Below, one piece after another: positions 33,680 through 42,805 of a stretch of 64,000 bases of DNA. The notes under the pieces are model-generated. The model had not been told where the DNA came from. It worked only from the letters and a program-made list of their open reading frames with translations, and ran no database searches. Source of the stretch: Polaromonas sp. (lineage in GTDB: Bacteria > Pseudomonadota > Gammaproteobacteria > Burkholderiales > Burkholderiaceae_C). The number at the start of each line of letters is the position of its first letter. Positions within the stretch are counted from its first letter, which is position 1. The stretch lies in NCBI GenBank assembly GCA_013298945.1, contig JAAFJR010000002.1, forward strand, positions 186,001 through 250,000. The letters run 5' to 3'. The position numbers were made by a program, and so were the translations under genes.

Positions 33680-34507
33680 TTGCAAGAATGGCTAAAAACC
33701 CCGCCAGGCCAGTATCTTTTGGCTTGGGAGCATGCGCAATTTGAGCGTGTGGTGGCTGATATTTTTGGCTACCACGCCTTGCAGCTGGGATTACCAGATT
33801 TAGACGCGTTGAGCGCTAGCCGCATTCCGCACCGCTGGGTAGCGTCACCTATAGCGGCAGATGGAAATTTATCAGAAACTATCAATAATATAGCTAGTAA
33901 GTCAATTAATACATCGGATACAGCTGAAAGTAGAAAAATAAAAGTTGCTTTATTCACTGAATTCGAAGCTTTGCCATTTGCTGAAAATAGTTTGGATTTA
34001 CTGATATTGCCACATAGTCTAGAACTGAGTCCCGACCCGCATGCAACCTTGCGAGAGGCTGAGCGAGTTCTTGTCCCAGAAGGAAAATTGATCATTTGCG
34101 GTTTTAATCCCTTAAGTTTGTGGGGTTTTAAGCAGAAACGAAGTCACCTCTACAAGCGTTGGAATTTTGGTGATTTATATCTGCCTGAAGCTGGTGAAAT
34201 GATTGCTTATAGACGTTTGCGAGATTGGTTAAGGCTGCTCAATTTTGACGTTGAGCCAGGTCATTTTGGATGCTTTCGGCCAGCGGTCAGAAGCGCCGGC
34301 TTGTTGCAGCGTTTTGCATGGATTGACAAATTGGGTGAACGGTATTGGTCTATTTTTGGCGCAGTTTACTTTGTGGTCGCAGTGAAACGTGTGCGCGGCA
34401 TGCGTATGATCAGCCCTATTAAAAAGCTAAACAAAATTACAAATACCACTCCTGTTTCTGTAGCTAATAAGGCAATAAATACAAAGGCTAGATTCGAAAA
34501 TAGGTAA
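33680..34507 (+). CDS. SAM-dependent methyltransferase (YafS-like)
   Basis: The 275-residue class I methyltransferase shows LDLLILPHSLELSPDPHATLREAERVLVPEGKLIICGFNP (methyltransferase 11 type). E. coli has a similar protein, YafS, in the same gloB-rnhA neighbourhood. The gene starts at TTG 33680. Two segments are foreign to the family. Residues about 60-88 carry a degraded interspersed element (33892-33924), and the last residues, about 261-271, are made by another copy (34462-34493). Both are in frame with related peptides (IASKSINTS and VANKAINTK). The substrate is unknown. Confidence 0.85.
   Translation: MQEWLKTPPGQYLLAWEHAQFERVVADIFGYHALQLGLPDLDALSASRIPHRWVASPIAADGNLSETINNIASKSINTSDTAESRKIKVALFTEFEALPFAENSLDLLILPHSLELSPDPHATLREAERVLVPEGKLIICGFNPLSLWGFKQKRSHLYKRWNFGDLYLPEAGEMIAYRRLRDWLRLLNFDVEPGHFGCFRPAVRSAGLLQRFAWIDKLGERYWSIFGAVYFVVAVKRVRGMRMISPIKKLNKITNTTPVSVANKAINTKARFENR
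33892..33924 (-). repeat. Degraded interspersed element inside the methyltransferase gene
   Basis: AGCTAGTAAGTCAATTAATA then CATCGGATACAGC aligns without gaps to the element (reverse orientation) with 25 of 33 bases identical. It is read in frame as ASKSINTSDTA. The consensus stop (TTTAG) has been lost in this copy. Confidence 0.6.
34462..34493 (-). repeat. Interspersed element forming the methyltransferase C-terminus
   Basis: AGCTAATAAGGCAATAAATA then CAAAGGCTAGA matches the reverse element core closely. It is translated as ANKAINTKAR just before the stop codon, so the gene's 3' end has been rebuilt from or extended by the element. Confidence 0.75.
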
Positions 34508-34524
34508 TATTTAATTGAAATTGC

Positions 34525-34977
34525 ATGAACAAAATAACAATTTATACAGACGGTGCTTGCAAGGGCAACCCAGGTCCAGGTGGCTGGGGCGCTATTTTGA
34601 GGTCTACGGGTCATGTTGAAAAAGAACTCTTTGGCGGTGAGCTTTTAACCACGAATAACCGGATGGAAATGACGGCTGTGATTGAGGCTTTGAGTGCCTT
34701 GAAAAGACCTTGTGATGTCAAGTTGTACATTGACAGTAAATACGTACTTCAAGGCATCACGGAGTGGCTGCAAGGCTGGAAAGCAAAAGGTTGGAGAACG
34801 GCAGCGAAGCAGCCGGTGAAGAATGTAGACCTGTGGCAAAAGCTGGACGCACTCGTAAACAAGGGCGGGCATACAATCGAATGGTGTTGGGTCAAAGGGC
34901 ATGCGGGCGACCCTGGCAATGAGCGGGCGGATGCGTTGGCAAATATGGGTGTTATCAAAGCGCTTGGCGGTCAATAA
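34525..34977 (+). CDS. rnhA: Ribonuclease HI
   Basis: RNase HI removes RNA from RNA-DNA hybrids. The 150-residue protein has the catalytic acids in [29 protein letters not shown] and [11 protein letters not shown], and the final Asp in [10 protein letters not shown], with the basic protrusion [16 protein letters not shown]. It lies 17 bases after the methyltransferase gene. In many proteobacteria dnaQ follows rnhA. Here the next genes encode an efflux pump instead. Confidence 0.96.
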   Translation: MNKITIYTDGACKGNPGPGGWGAILRSTGHVEKELFGGELLTTNNRMEMTAVIEALSALKRPCDVKLYIDSKYVLQGITEWLQGWKAKGWRTAAKQPVKNVDLWQKLDALVNKGGHTIEWCWVKGHAGDPGNERADALANMGVIKALGGQ

Positions 34978-35007
34978 ACATTTAAAACTAAAATAAACAT
35001 CAAACTT

Positions 35008-36438
35008 ATGGCTTCAAAATCAGTTTATTCCATTGTCGCTGTTGTCGGTATTGCAGCAGCTTCCGGTGCAGCATGGTGGTATCAAAACAAAGTGCACACG
35101 GCCGATTTGCCAACTTCTAGTTCCGCCCAGACGGGGGCTTCCACGATGCCAGCGGCATCAGGTTCAAATTCTGCAGGCACGGCCGCTGGCGGAGTAAGTG
35201 CTCCTGCCCGACCACCTTCAGTTGAGTCAGCCAAGGTTGAGGTGATGAAGTTGACAGACGATACGCAAGCTGTTGGCAGCTTGAAATCTCGGCAAGGTGT
35301 GACTATACGACCAGAAGTGAGTGGTCGCATTACACAGCTTAATTTTAAAGATGGTGAACGCGTTAAAAAAGGCCAGTTGTTAGTGCAATTTGACGATCAG
35401 TTGCAACAAGCCCAAGTCAAACAAAGTCAAGCGGAGTTGTCAATCGCACTCGCCAACCATAAGCGTAACCAAGAACTGGTTGCACAAAACTTCATCAGCA
35501 AGCGTTCTGTGGACGAAAGCGCTGCAAATTTGGAAGTGGCGCAAGCCAAATTATCACTTTCTCAAGCAACGGCAGCGCGTCTCAAAATTACCGCTCCTTT
35601 TGATGGTATGACGGGTATTCGCACGGTCAACGTGGGCGATTATTTGAAGGATGGTGGTGATATTGTTAATATTGAAGATATAGCGGCTGTGTATGTTGAC
35701 TTCCGATTACCTGAGCGTTTTCAAAGCAAAGTAAAAAAAGGTCAAAAAGCGCAGGTTGATATGGATGCTTTGCCTGGTCGTAAATTCACCGCAGTTATCC
35801 AAGCGATTGACCCCATGCTAGACGCGAATGGTCGATCAGTCGGTGTTCGCGCTTGTATTGACAACCGCCAAAATCAATTGCGCCCAGGTATGTTTGCTCG
35901 CGTCAATACAGTTTTTAGTGAAAGAGAGAAGGCAATTGTTGTCCCTGAGGAAGCCATCGTTCCGCAAGGTGGAAAGCAATTTGTTATCAAACTGCTAGAC
36001 GGTGCGGACAAAGGTACTGAGAAAGAAACCAAAACTACACAACGTGTTGAGGTGAAAGTAGGCATTCGTCGCCCAGGAAAAGTTGAAATTTTAGAAGGAT
36101 TGGCGGAAGGCGACGAGGTAGTGACTGCTGGACAACAGCGCGTTCAAAAAGATGGCACGTCTGTAAAAGTTGTGGAGTTAAACAAACCTAGTGGACGGCA
36201 GCCTGGGCCACCTGCAACGTCTGGTATTGCGCCTAGCGTAACGACAGCAACAGCAACAGCAACAGTGCCTGCGGCTTCTATCTCAGCGCAAACGTCATCG
36301 CCAGCGCCTGCGATGCCTAGCAAACCGCAAGCATTAGTAAAAGCTGCACAAAAGCCCTTATCTGGGCCAAATCCTTGTATGGAGACCGCTGGGGTGGCAG
36401 ACAATAAATCTGCTGGGAACATGAGAAGGAAATCCTGA
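35008..36438 (+). CDS. RND efflux periplasmic adaptor (membrane fusion protein)
   Basis: The 476-residue protein is anchored by an N-terminal hydrophobic segment (SIVAVVGIAAASGAAWWY). It has the MFP barrel-sandwich and alpha-hairpin domains: IRPEVSGRITQLNFKDGERVKKGQLLVQFD, a coiled hairpin and LKITAPFDGMTGIRTVNVGDYL. A beta-barrel and a membrane-proximal domain (PGKVEILEGLAEGDEVVTAGQQRV) follow. It links the inner-membrane pump to an outer-membrane channel. The last 80 or so residues, from GRQPGPP on, are a low-complexity Pro/Ala/Thr extension not needed by the family. Its TGA overlaps the pump gene start (TGATG). Confidence 0.93.
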   Translation: MASKSVYSIVAVVGIAAASGAAWWYQNKVHTADLPTSSSAQTGASTMPAASGSNSAGTAAGGVSAPARPPSVESAKVEVMKLTDDTQAVGSLKSRQGVTIRPEVSGRITQLNFKDGERVKKGQLLVQFDDQLQQAQVKQSQAELSIALANHKRNQELVAQNFISKRSVDESAANLEVAQAKLSLSQATAARLKITAPFDGMTGIRTVNVGDYLKDGGDIVNIEDIAAVYVDFRLPERFQSKVKKGQKAQVDMDALPGRKFTAVIQAIDPMLDANGRSVGVRACIDNRQNQLRPGMFARVNTVFSEREKAIVVPEEAIVPQGGKQFVIKLLDGADKGTEKETKTTQRVEVKVGIRRPGKVEILEGLAEGDEVVTAGQQRVQKDGTSVKVVELNKPSGRQPGPPATSGIAPSVTTATATATVPAASISAQTSSPAPAMPSKPQALVKAAQKPLSGPNPCMETAGVADNKSAGNMRRKS

Positions 36439-39400
36439 TGCAACTCGCTGAAACGTCAATTCGAAGGCCCGTACTTGCGACAGTTTTATCACTGCTCGTT
36501 GTCTTGATTGGGGCGGTAAGTTTTACGCGCTTGTCTGTCAGGGAATATCCAAAAATTGACGAACCAGTTGTCACTGTCAGTGTGCGTTATCCAGGCGCTT
36601 CGGCAGAAGTCGTTGAGTCACAAATCGCCAAAACTTTGGAAGACTCTATCGCAGGCATTGATGCTGTAGACGTTATTACATCAGTCAGCCGTGCAGAGCA
36701 GGCTCAAATCAGTGTTCGTTTTCGGTTAGAGAAAGATGCTGACGCTGCGGCAGCGGAAGTACGTGACCGCACATCGCGAGTACGCAATCGCTTGCCACAA
36801 GCGATTGATGAGCCAGTTATCGCTAAAGTTGAGTCTGATGCGTTTCCGGTTATTTGGCTGGCATTTTCAAGCGATACCTTGAATCCACTTCAAATCAACG
36901 ACTTGGTGAATCGTATTGTTAAGCCAAGACTGCAAACCGTCACTGGTGCTGCAGATGTTCGTATTTTCGGCGAACGTAAATACGCCATGCGCGTATGGCT
37001 TGATACCGACAAACTTGCTGCCTATAAGCTAACAACGCAAGATGCGGAAGATGCCATTCGCCGCAATAACATTGAAATCCCCGCTGGTCGTATTGAGTCA
37101 ACCACGCGTGAATTTAGCGTTACGACACAAACAAGCCTAGAAAAAGCGGGCCAGTTTTCTGACATTGTGATCAAAACAGTCAATGGTTTTCCTGTAAAGA
37201 TGCGCGATGTCGCACGTATTCAAGAGGGGCCCGCTGAAGAACGTAGTTCGGTTCGTTTGAATGGCAAGTACGCCATTTCTGTTGGTGTGATTCGCCAAGC
37301 AACAGCCAATCCCTTGGTTTTATCCCAAGGAGTCCGGGACATGATTCCCAAGTTGAAAGCGGACTTACCCCCAGATATGTCAATTGATGTGGCTAACGAT
37401 AACTCCGTCTTTATCGAACGTTCCATCAGCAACGTTTATAAAACCATCTTAGAGGCCATAGTCCTTGTGGCGTTGGTTATTTTTGTGTTTTTGCGCACAT
37501 TGCGTGCATCTATCATTCCCATCATTACTATTCCTGTTAGTTTGATTGGCGCGTTTGCCATGATGGCTTTGGCAGGATTCACCATCAATACCTTAACCCT
37601 ATTAGCGCTTGTCCTAGCCATCGGTTTGGTGGTTGATGATGCGATTGTTGTTTTAGAGAATATCTATAGGCACATCGAAGAGGGCTTAGATCCATTTTCT
37701 GCCGCGATAAAAGGTGTTCGCGAAGTTGGTTTTGCCGTGGTCACCATGACGGCCACGTTGGTTGCCGTTTATGCGCCGCTGGCGTTTACACCAGGTCGAA
37801 CGGGGCGTTTGTTTGTGGAATTTGCTTTGGCTTTAGCGGGTGCTGTTGTTGTCTCTGGCTTTGTAGCCTTAACGTTATCGCCAATGATGTGTTCATTACT
37901 CCTGAAACACAATCCAAATCCAAATTGGTTTGATCGAACCATGGAGCGAATTTTGACCGGCATTACCGACGGCTACAGCAAATTACTGAGATGGCTGGTA
38001 ACGACTGGATACGATACACAATATCAACAGGCTGGTTTGTTCGCCTCAATTAAACGTACTTTTCTGCACACACGTTGGTTAGTCCTAGGCGTGATGGCTG
38101 TTTGTGCATTCTCGATATATTTGATTTTGCCCAATATGAAGCGCGAGCTTTCGCCGCTAGAAGACCGCGGCGTGATATTGGCAGTGGTCAACGCACCAGA
38201 TGGATCAACTCTTGACTTCACTTCACGTTATGTAACTGCAATGGAAAAAACCGGGATGCAGTACAAAGAATTCGACAGAATTTTTGTGACTGCGGGAAAC
38301 CCAACTGTGTCCCAAGCAAACGTTTTCTATCGCGCTGTTGATTGGGATGAACGAAAGAAAACAACACTAGAACTTGCACGTGAGATGCAGCCTAGCTTTG
38401 GACGTTTGGCCGGTGTCACGGCTTTCCCAATCACACCACCTTCACTTGGGCAAGGCTTCCGTGAGCGTCCGATTAACTTTGTATTAGTGACGTCAGAAAG
38501 TTATCAAAATCTCAATGGTGTCGCAAGGCAATTCATGGATGAAATCGGTAAAAATCCAGGCTTCTTGACGCCAGATATCGATCTGCGTTTAAATAAGCCA
38601 GAGCTAAAAATTGATGTTGACCGCGCGAAGGCGAGTGACTTGGGTGTGAGTGTAGAGGTTGTTGCTCGAGCCATTGAAACCATGCTCGGCGGCAGAAATG
38701 TGACACGATACAAGCGCGATGCTGATCAATATGACGTGATCGTACAAACACAGGCGTCTGGTAGAGATACACCAGATGATATTGAAAAGATATTTGTTCG
38801 AGGTCGTAATGAGACGATGATTCCGTTGTCATCTTTGGTTAAGGTGCGAGAGGCCGTTGCGCCACGCGAACTTAATCATTTTGGACAACGCCGCTCAGTA
38901 TCGATCACTGCCAATTTGGCGCCCAATTACTCTCAAGGTCAGGCGCTAGATTTTTTGGATGAAACAGCCAAGAAAATTTTGAAGCCAGGCTACAGCACAG
39001 ATTTAAACGGAAGTTTGCGCGAGTTTAAAAATTCACAAGGTTCACTGGGCTTGGTGTTTGGACTTGCTTTGTTGTTTATCTTTTTGGTTTTGGCAGCTCA
39101 GTTTGAAAGTTTTATAGACCCATTTGTCATTATGTTGTCTGTGCCTATGTCTATGATTGGCGCACTTTTAGCATTGCAATGGACAGGCGGCTCGCTCAAT
39201 GTTTACTCTCAAATTGGGCTGATCACTTTAGTGGGGTTGATTACAAAACACGGTATTTTGATTGTGGAGTTTGCGAACCAACTTCGTGGCACTGGTTTAA
39301 GCATGGTGGAAGCTTTGATCAAGGCATCGACCCAACGTTTACGCCCAATTTTGATGACGACTGGCGCTATGGTTTTGGGAGCTTTGCCGCTCGCTTTGTC

Positions 39401-39599
39401 AACAGGTGCCGGTGCGGAAAGTCGTATTCAAATTGGTTGGGTTATCGTTGGCGGTATGTCGCTAGGGACACTTTTGACGATCTTTGTGGTGCCAACGATG
39501 TATAGCATCTTTGCACGTAAAGCAGTACCAGGTGCTAAAACGACTGTAGAGAATACTGAGCCTTCGCTAGCGCATGTGCCAGAATTAGTGGCTAAATGA
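36438..39599 (+). CDS. RND-family efflux transporter (AcrB/MexB-like)
   Basis: The 1053-residue inner-membrane proton/drug antiporter has twelve transmembrane helices and two large periplasmic loops. Family marks are TSIRRPVLATVLSLLVVLIG at the start and VLAIGLVVDDAIVVLENIYRHIEEG with the paired Asp of the proton relay near residue 400. ALQWTGGSLNVYSQIGLITLVGLITKHGILIVEFANQL, with the relay Lys, comes later. The sequence is nearer to the MexF/OqxB/multidrug branch than to metal pumps. No outer-membrane factor gene follows, so it must share a TolC-like channel encoded elsewhere. Confidence 0.95.
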   Translation: MQLAETSIRRPVLATVLSLLVVLIGAVSFTRLSVREYPKIDEPVVTVSVRYPGASAEVVESQIAKTLEDSIAGIDAVDVITSVSRAEQAQISVRFRLEKDADAAAAEVRDRTSRVRNRLPQAIDEPVIAKVESDAFPVIWLAFSSDTLNPLQINDLVNRIVKPRLQTVTGAADVRIFGERKYAMRVWLDTDKLAAYKLTTQDAEDAIRRNNIEIPAGRIESTTREFSVTTQTSLEKAGQFSDIVIKTVNGFPVKMRDVARIQEGPAEERSSVRLNGKYAISVGVIRQATANPLVLSQGVRDMIPKLKADLPPDMSIDVANDNSVFIERSISNVYKTILEAIVLVALVIFVFLRTLRASIIPIITIPVSLIGAFAMMALAGFTINTLTLLALVLAIGLVVDDAIVVLENIYRHIEEGLDPFSAAIKGVREVGFAVVTMTATLVAVYAPLAFTPGRTGRLFVEFALALAGAVVVSGFVALTLSPMMCSLLLKHNPNPNWFDRTMERILTGITDGYSKLLRWLVTTGYDTQYQQAGLFASIKRTFLHTRWLVLGVMAVCAFSIYLILPNMKRELSPLEDRGVILAVVNAPDGSTLDFTSRYVTAMEKTGMQYKEFDRIFVTAGNPTVSQANVFYRAVDWDERKKTTLELAREMQPSFGRLAGVTAFPITPPSLGQGFRERPINFVLVTSESYQNLNGVARQFMDEIGKNPGFLTPDIDLRLNKPELKIDVDRAKASDLGVSVEVVARAIETMLGGRNVTRYKRDADQYDVIVQTQASGRDTPDDIEKIFVRGRNETMIPLSSLVKVREAVAPRELNHFGQRRSVSITANLAPNYSQGQALDFLDETAKKILKPGYSTDLNGSLREFKNSQGSLGLVFGLALLFIFLVLAAQFESFIDPFVIMLSVPMSMIGALLALQWTGGSLNVYSQIGLITLVGLITKHGILIVEFANQLRGTGLSMVEALIKASTQRLRPILMTTGAMVLGALPLALSTGAGAESRIQIGWVIVGGMSLGTLLTIFVVPTMYSIFARKAVPGAKTTVENTEPSLAHVPELVAK

Positions 39600-39622
39600 G
39601 TGATAAGTAATGTTTGATGGCG

Positions 39623-40948
39623 TTAAATCACACCATCAAACATCATCACATCAATCTCATCACCAATAGCAACTGAGCTTTGATCGTGATGAAGCACAAT
39701 CAAACCATTGGCTTGCACCATAGAACTCAAAACCCCAGAGCCTTGATTGCCAGTGGTCTTGACTAGCAAGGTGCCGTCTAATGCCAAACTGACATTCCCG
39801 CGTTGGTATTCGGTGCGTCCAGGTTTTTTTCGAATTGCTTCAGTACTGCGTGCTTTTAAGAGGGGTGGTGTGGTAGCGTTGCTTCCCATCATGCGCAGTA
39901 GCGCTGGGCGAACAAATGCTAAAAATGTCACCATCACTGCTACAGGATTTCCTGGTAAGCCGAATAAAATAGCGCTATTATTTTTATATCTATTGAGGCT
40001 ATCTTTATGCTGGCTAGAGCTTATTCTTCCTACTGCCATGGGTCGCCCGGGACGCATTGCGATTCGCCAAAAAGCAACGCCACCAGATTCACCACCTAGT
40101 TTCTTCATCATGGCGCGTGTGTAATCTGCTTCGCCAACGCTGACGCCGCCACTGGTGATGATTGCATCGGCAACGGCAGCTGCTTTTACGAAGGCAGTTT
40201 CTAATAGTGTGGGTTCATCGCGCACCACACCCAAGTCGATGACTTCGCAGCCCATGCGCGTAAGTAATCCAAATACGGTGTACCGGTTGCTGTCATATAC
40301 AGCTCCTTCTCGCTGTGGATCACCTAAACTCAAAATTTCATCGCCAGTTGAAAAATAGGCGACGCGTATTTTTCGGTAAACCGTGACAGTGGGTAAGCCT
40401 AAACTTGCAATCAATCCTAAAGCAGCGGGTGTTAAATGTGCGCCTGTTAGCAGGGCTGGTGACCCCTGCTGTAAGTCCTCGCCAGCTTTACGGCGATTGT
40501 CGCCTTGTTGCAAAACTTTTGGCGCAATCGTGATGTGCGTTTTTTCAGCATTTAAAGTCACCATCTCTTGCGGCGCAACGGTGTTTAGGCCCTCTGGCAT
40601 GATCGCACCCGTCATGATTTTGAGACACTCACCAAGCCCGACTGTGCCTTGCCATGCTTTGCCAGCTAAAGCTGTTCCAATTACCTTTAACTGTAAAGAG
40701 CGACTGTCATCTAACTGGTCACCACGAAACGCAAAACCATCCATAGCCGAATTGTCATGCGGTGGTACGCTGATGGGCGAGATAATGTCTTCAGCCAACA
40801 CCCGATTCAAGCCATCAAACAAGTTAACTGTTTCGGTATCTAGGACCGGATTTACGAGTTCTTTTAAAAAAGCATTTACCTTGTCAGCGCGTAACGAATT
40901 AGGGTCATAGCCAGCAAGTTCCCCAGCGATTTTGTCAATGCTTTTCAT
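39623..40948 (-). CDS. moeA: Molybdopterin molybdenumtransferase MoeA
   Basis: MoeA inserts molybdate into adenylylated molybdopterin. The 441-residue protein has ISPISVPPHDNSAMDGFAF near residue 55, GDEILSLGDPQREGAVYDSN, SGGVSVGEADYTRAM and the GLPGNPVAVMVTF motif. Between RPMAVGR and ILFGLPGNP lies an extra segment of about 18 residues (308-326). It coincides with a degraded interspersed element (39969-40025) and is absent from the usual family. The start overlaps mobA by 14 bases. moaA-mobA-moeA form one operon for molybdenum cofactor synthesis. Confidence 0.95.
   Translation of the reverse strand: MKSIDKIAGELAGYDPNSLRADKVNAFLKELVNPVLDTETVNLFDGLNRVLAEDIISPISVPPHDNSAMDGFAFRGDQLDDSRSLQLKVIGTALAGKAWQGTVGLGECLKIMTGAIMPEGLNTVAPQEMVTLNAEKTHITIAPKVLQQGDNRRKAGEDLQQGSPALLTGAHLTPAALGLIASLGLPTVTVYRKIRVAYFSTGDEILSLGDPQREGAVYDSNRYTVFGLLTRMGCEVIDLGVVRDEPTLLETAFVKAAAVADAIITSGGVSVGEADYTRAMMKKLGGESGGVAFWRIAMRPGRPMAVGRISSSQHKDSLNRYKNNSAILFGLPGNPVAVMVTFLAFVRPALLRMMGSNATTPPLLKARSTEAIRKKPGRTEYQRGNVSLALDGTLLVKTTGNQGSGVLSSMVQANGLIVLHHDQSSVAIGDEIDVMMFDGVI
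39969..40025 (-). repeat. Degraded interspersed element inside moeA
   Basis: On the coding strand this reads roughly GCTCTAGCCAGCATAAAGAT then AGCCTCAATAGATATAAAAA and TAATAGC. The core matches the element in 24 of 33 positions plus a hairpin-like tail. It encodes SSSQHKDSLNRYKNNSA, in a different frame of the element from the one used in dnaX and nadE. Confidence 0.65.
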
Positions 40949-41564
40949 AGGTGCTCAGTTGCTGTAAATCTTCTAATGTATTGGCGTTATAAAAAGCTTT
41001 TGGATCGTCGTACACTTCATTGAAATTAACACGAACAAGTTTTTGTTGTGCCGCCCATGCGCCAATTTTTCTACCATCAGCATCGGTAAACTCTTTGAGA
41101 CTTTCTAAGAGTTCACGTTTCATTAGACAAAAAACGGGTTGATGTCGCACAACGCCTTCCTCATCTGGACTGCTAACCATGGCTATATCAGCATCATTTT
41201 GCGTCAATGCAGCAGATAAGCGTGCAACCAAATTTGAAGGAAACCGTGGTGTGTCACAGGGAACAGTCATCAAAAAAGGAGTTTTGCATTGCTGAAGACC
41301 GACCAAGAAACCAGCAAGTGGCCCGGCAAAGTCGGCAAGCCCGTCAACGATAACTTCAGCATTTACATCGGAGCCCCAAATTTTGTAGATTTCTAAATTA
41401 CGGTTGGCGTTGATGAGTAAATTGCCAACTTGTGGCTGTAGTCGCTGAATAGCATGTTTTGCAAGCGGCGTATCGTTGTAAAGTTGCAAACCCTTGTCGA
41501 TGCCGCCCATGCGTGAACCTCGCCCGCCTGCAAGTACGATGCCTGTGATGAGATTTTTATCCAC
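40935..41564 (-). CDS. mobA: Molybdenum cofactor guanylyltransferase MobA
   Basis: MobA attaches GMP to Mo-molybdopterin to make the bis-MGD cofactor. The 209-residue nucleotidyltransferase has the N-terminal GTP-binding motif [17 protein letters not shown], then [13 protein letters not shown] and the [10 protein letters not shown] motif with the metal-binding Asp. It overlaps moaA upstream (8 bases) and moeA downstream (14 bases). Such tight packing implies translational coupling. Confidence 0.95.
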   Translation of the reverse strand: MDKNLITGIVLAGGRGSRMGGIDKGLQLYNDTPLAKHAIQRLQPQVGNLLINANRNLEIYKIWGSDVNAEVIVDGLADFAGPLAGFLVGLQQCKTPFLMTVPCDTPRFPSNLVARLSAALTQNDADIAMVSSPDEEGVVRHQPVFCLMKRELLESLKEFTDADGRKIGAWAAQQKLVRVNFNEVYDDPKAFYNANTLEDLQQLSTYEKH

Positions 41565-42774
41565 CGATATAACTCATCTCAACACGTTTGACTGAAGTTG
41601 CTGCAGTTGTTGTGTCCGCAGGTACGGTGCTGCGCAATTCTGAATAGCGATCATTTCTACCTTGCCAAATATGCGCCAAAGCTGTTGTTATCGTTGCATC
41701 GTTGATGCTGCTATCAGAGTTCGATTCCCGCAGCAAGGGGCGCAAATCATAGCCTTGGCTGGCAAATAGGCATAAATACAACTTACCCTCTGTTGACAGT
41801 CTGGCCCGGTTGCAATCACTGCAAAAAGCTTGTGTCACGCTGCTGATGACGCCGATTTCACCCAAGCTTGGGTCATGCTTACCTTGCCCGTCAGCATAGC
41901 CCCAGCGCTGCGCAGTCTCGCCAGTTTGAGATGGTTCAAGTTGAACCAATGGCATTTCAGATTGAATGAGCTTAACAACTTCAGCAGAGGGCAGCACATC
42001 ATCCATGCGCCAACCGTTGGTTGCGCCTACATCCATGTATTCAATAAAACGCAGCACCATGCTCGTTCCTCTGAAATGCCTGGCCATGGGCAAAATTTGG
42101 TCAGCGTTGGTGCCGCGCTTTACCACCATATTGATTTTGATACCGCTGAAGTTACCTTGTTTGTCTAAGCCCAGTCCAGCTTGACGAGCAGCCTCAATCC
42201 CAGCTAGAACATCTGCAACTGGGAAGTCAACATCGTTCATGCTTCTGAAAACAGCATCGTCTAATCCGTCTAAGCTAACTGTTACTCGTTGCAATCCGGC
42301 AGTTTTCAAAGCTACGGCTTTTTTGGCGAGTAGGGAGCCATTGGTTGTTAATGTCAAATCTAACTTTTCGCCATCTTGTGTTCGCAAAGCGGCTAACTGC
42401 GCAATCAATATTTCAATATTTTTACGCAAAAGCGGTTCGCCACCCGTGAGTCTGATTTTACGCACGCCATGCGACATGAATACATTCGCTAAGCGCGTAA
42501 TTTCCTCAAAAGTCAAAAGCGAAGCGTGCGGTAAATACGGATAGTCTTTGTTGAAGACCTCTTTGGGCATGCAGTAACTGCAGCGAAAATTACAACGATC
42601 CGTGACACTGATGCGCAGATCATGCAACTGTCGACCTAATTGATCAGCCAACAAACCATCGGCAACCACAGGTTTCAAATCGGTCAATTTAAGCAGCGAC
42701 GATTCAACACGATTCGCAAGTCGCTCGTCATGCAAAACAATCACGCGCTTTGTTGGTCTTTCAAGTTCATTCAT
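41557..42774 (-). CDS. moaA: GTP 3',8-cyclase MoaA
   Basis: MoaA is the radical-SAM enzyme starting molybdopterin synthesis from GTP. The roughly 405-residue protein has the N-terminal cluster motif [21 protein letters not shown] and a C-terminal cluster ([11 protein letters not shown] and a later Cys in YLCLFAS). It ends in the functionally important Gly-Gly (MSYIGG). It is longer than most MoaA proteins by an N-terminal extension of about 55 residues. ATG 42774 is chosen over TTG 42789. It is the first gene of moaA-mobA-moeA. Confidence 0.95.
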   Translation of the reverse strand: MNELERPTKRVIVLHDERLANRVESSLLKLTDLKPVVADGLLADQLGRQLHDLRISVTDRCNFRCSYCMPKEVFNKDYPYLPHASLLTFEEITRLANVFMSHGVRKIRLTGGEPLLRKNIEILIAQLAALRTQDGEKLDLTLTTNGSLLAKKAVALKTAGLQRVTVSLDGLDDAVFRSMNDVDFPVADVLAGIEAARQAGLGLDKQGNFSGIKINMVVKRGTNADQILPMARHFRGTSMVLRFIEYMDVGATNGWRMDDVLPSAEVVKLIQSEMPLVQLEPSQTGETAQRWGYADGQGKHDPSLGEIGVISSVTQAFCSDCNRARLSTEGKLYLCLFASQGYDLRPLLRESNSDSSINDATITTALAHIWQGRNDRYSELRSTVPADTTTAATSVKRVEMSYIGG

Positions 42775-42805
42775 AGCGATATTGTGCAACTACCGCTTAA
42801 ACAGT

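Noticed and set aside
36395-36415. GACAATAAATCTGCTGGGAA near the end of the adaptor gene resembles the interspersed element
   Set aside because: Only about 14 of 20 bases match and neither the hairpin nor the flanks are recognisable, so it cannot be told from chance.
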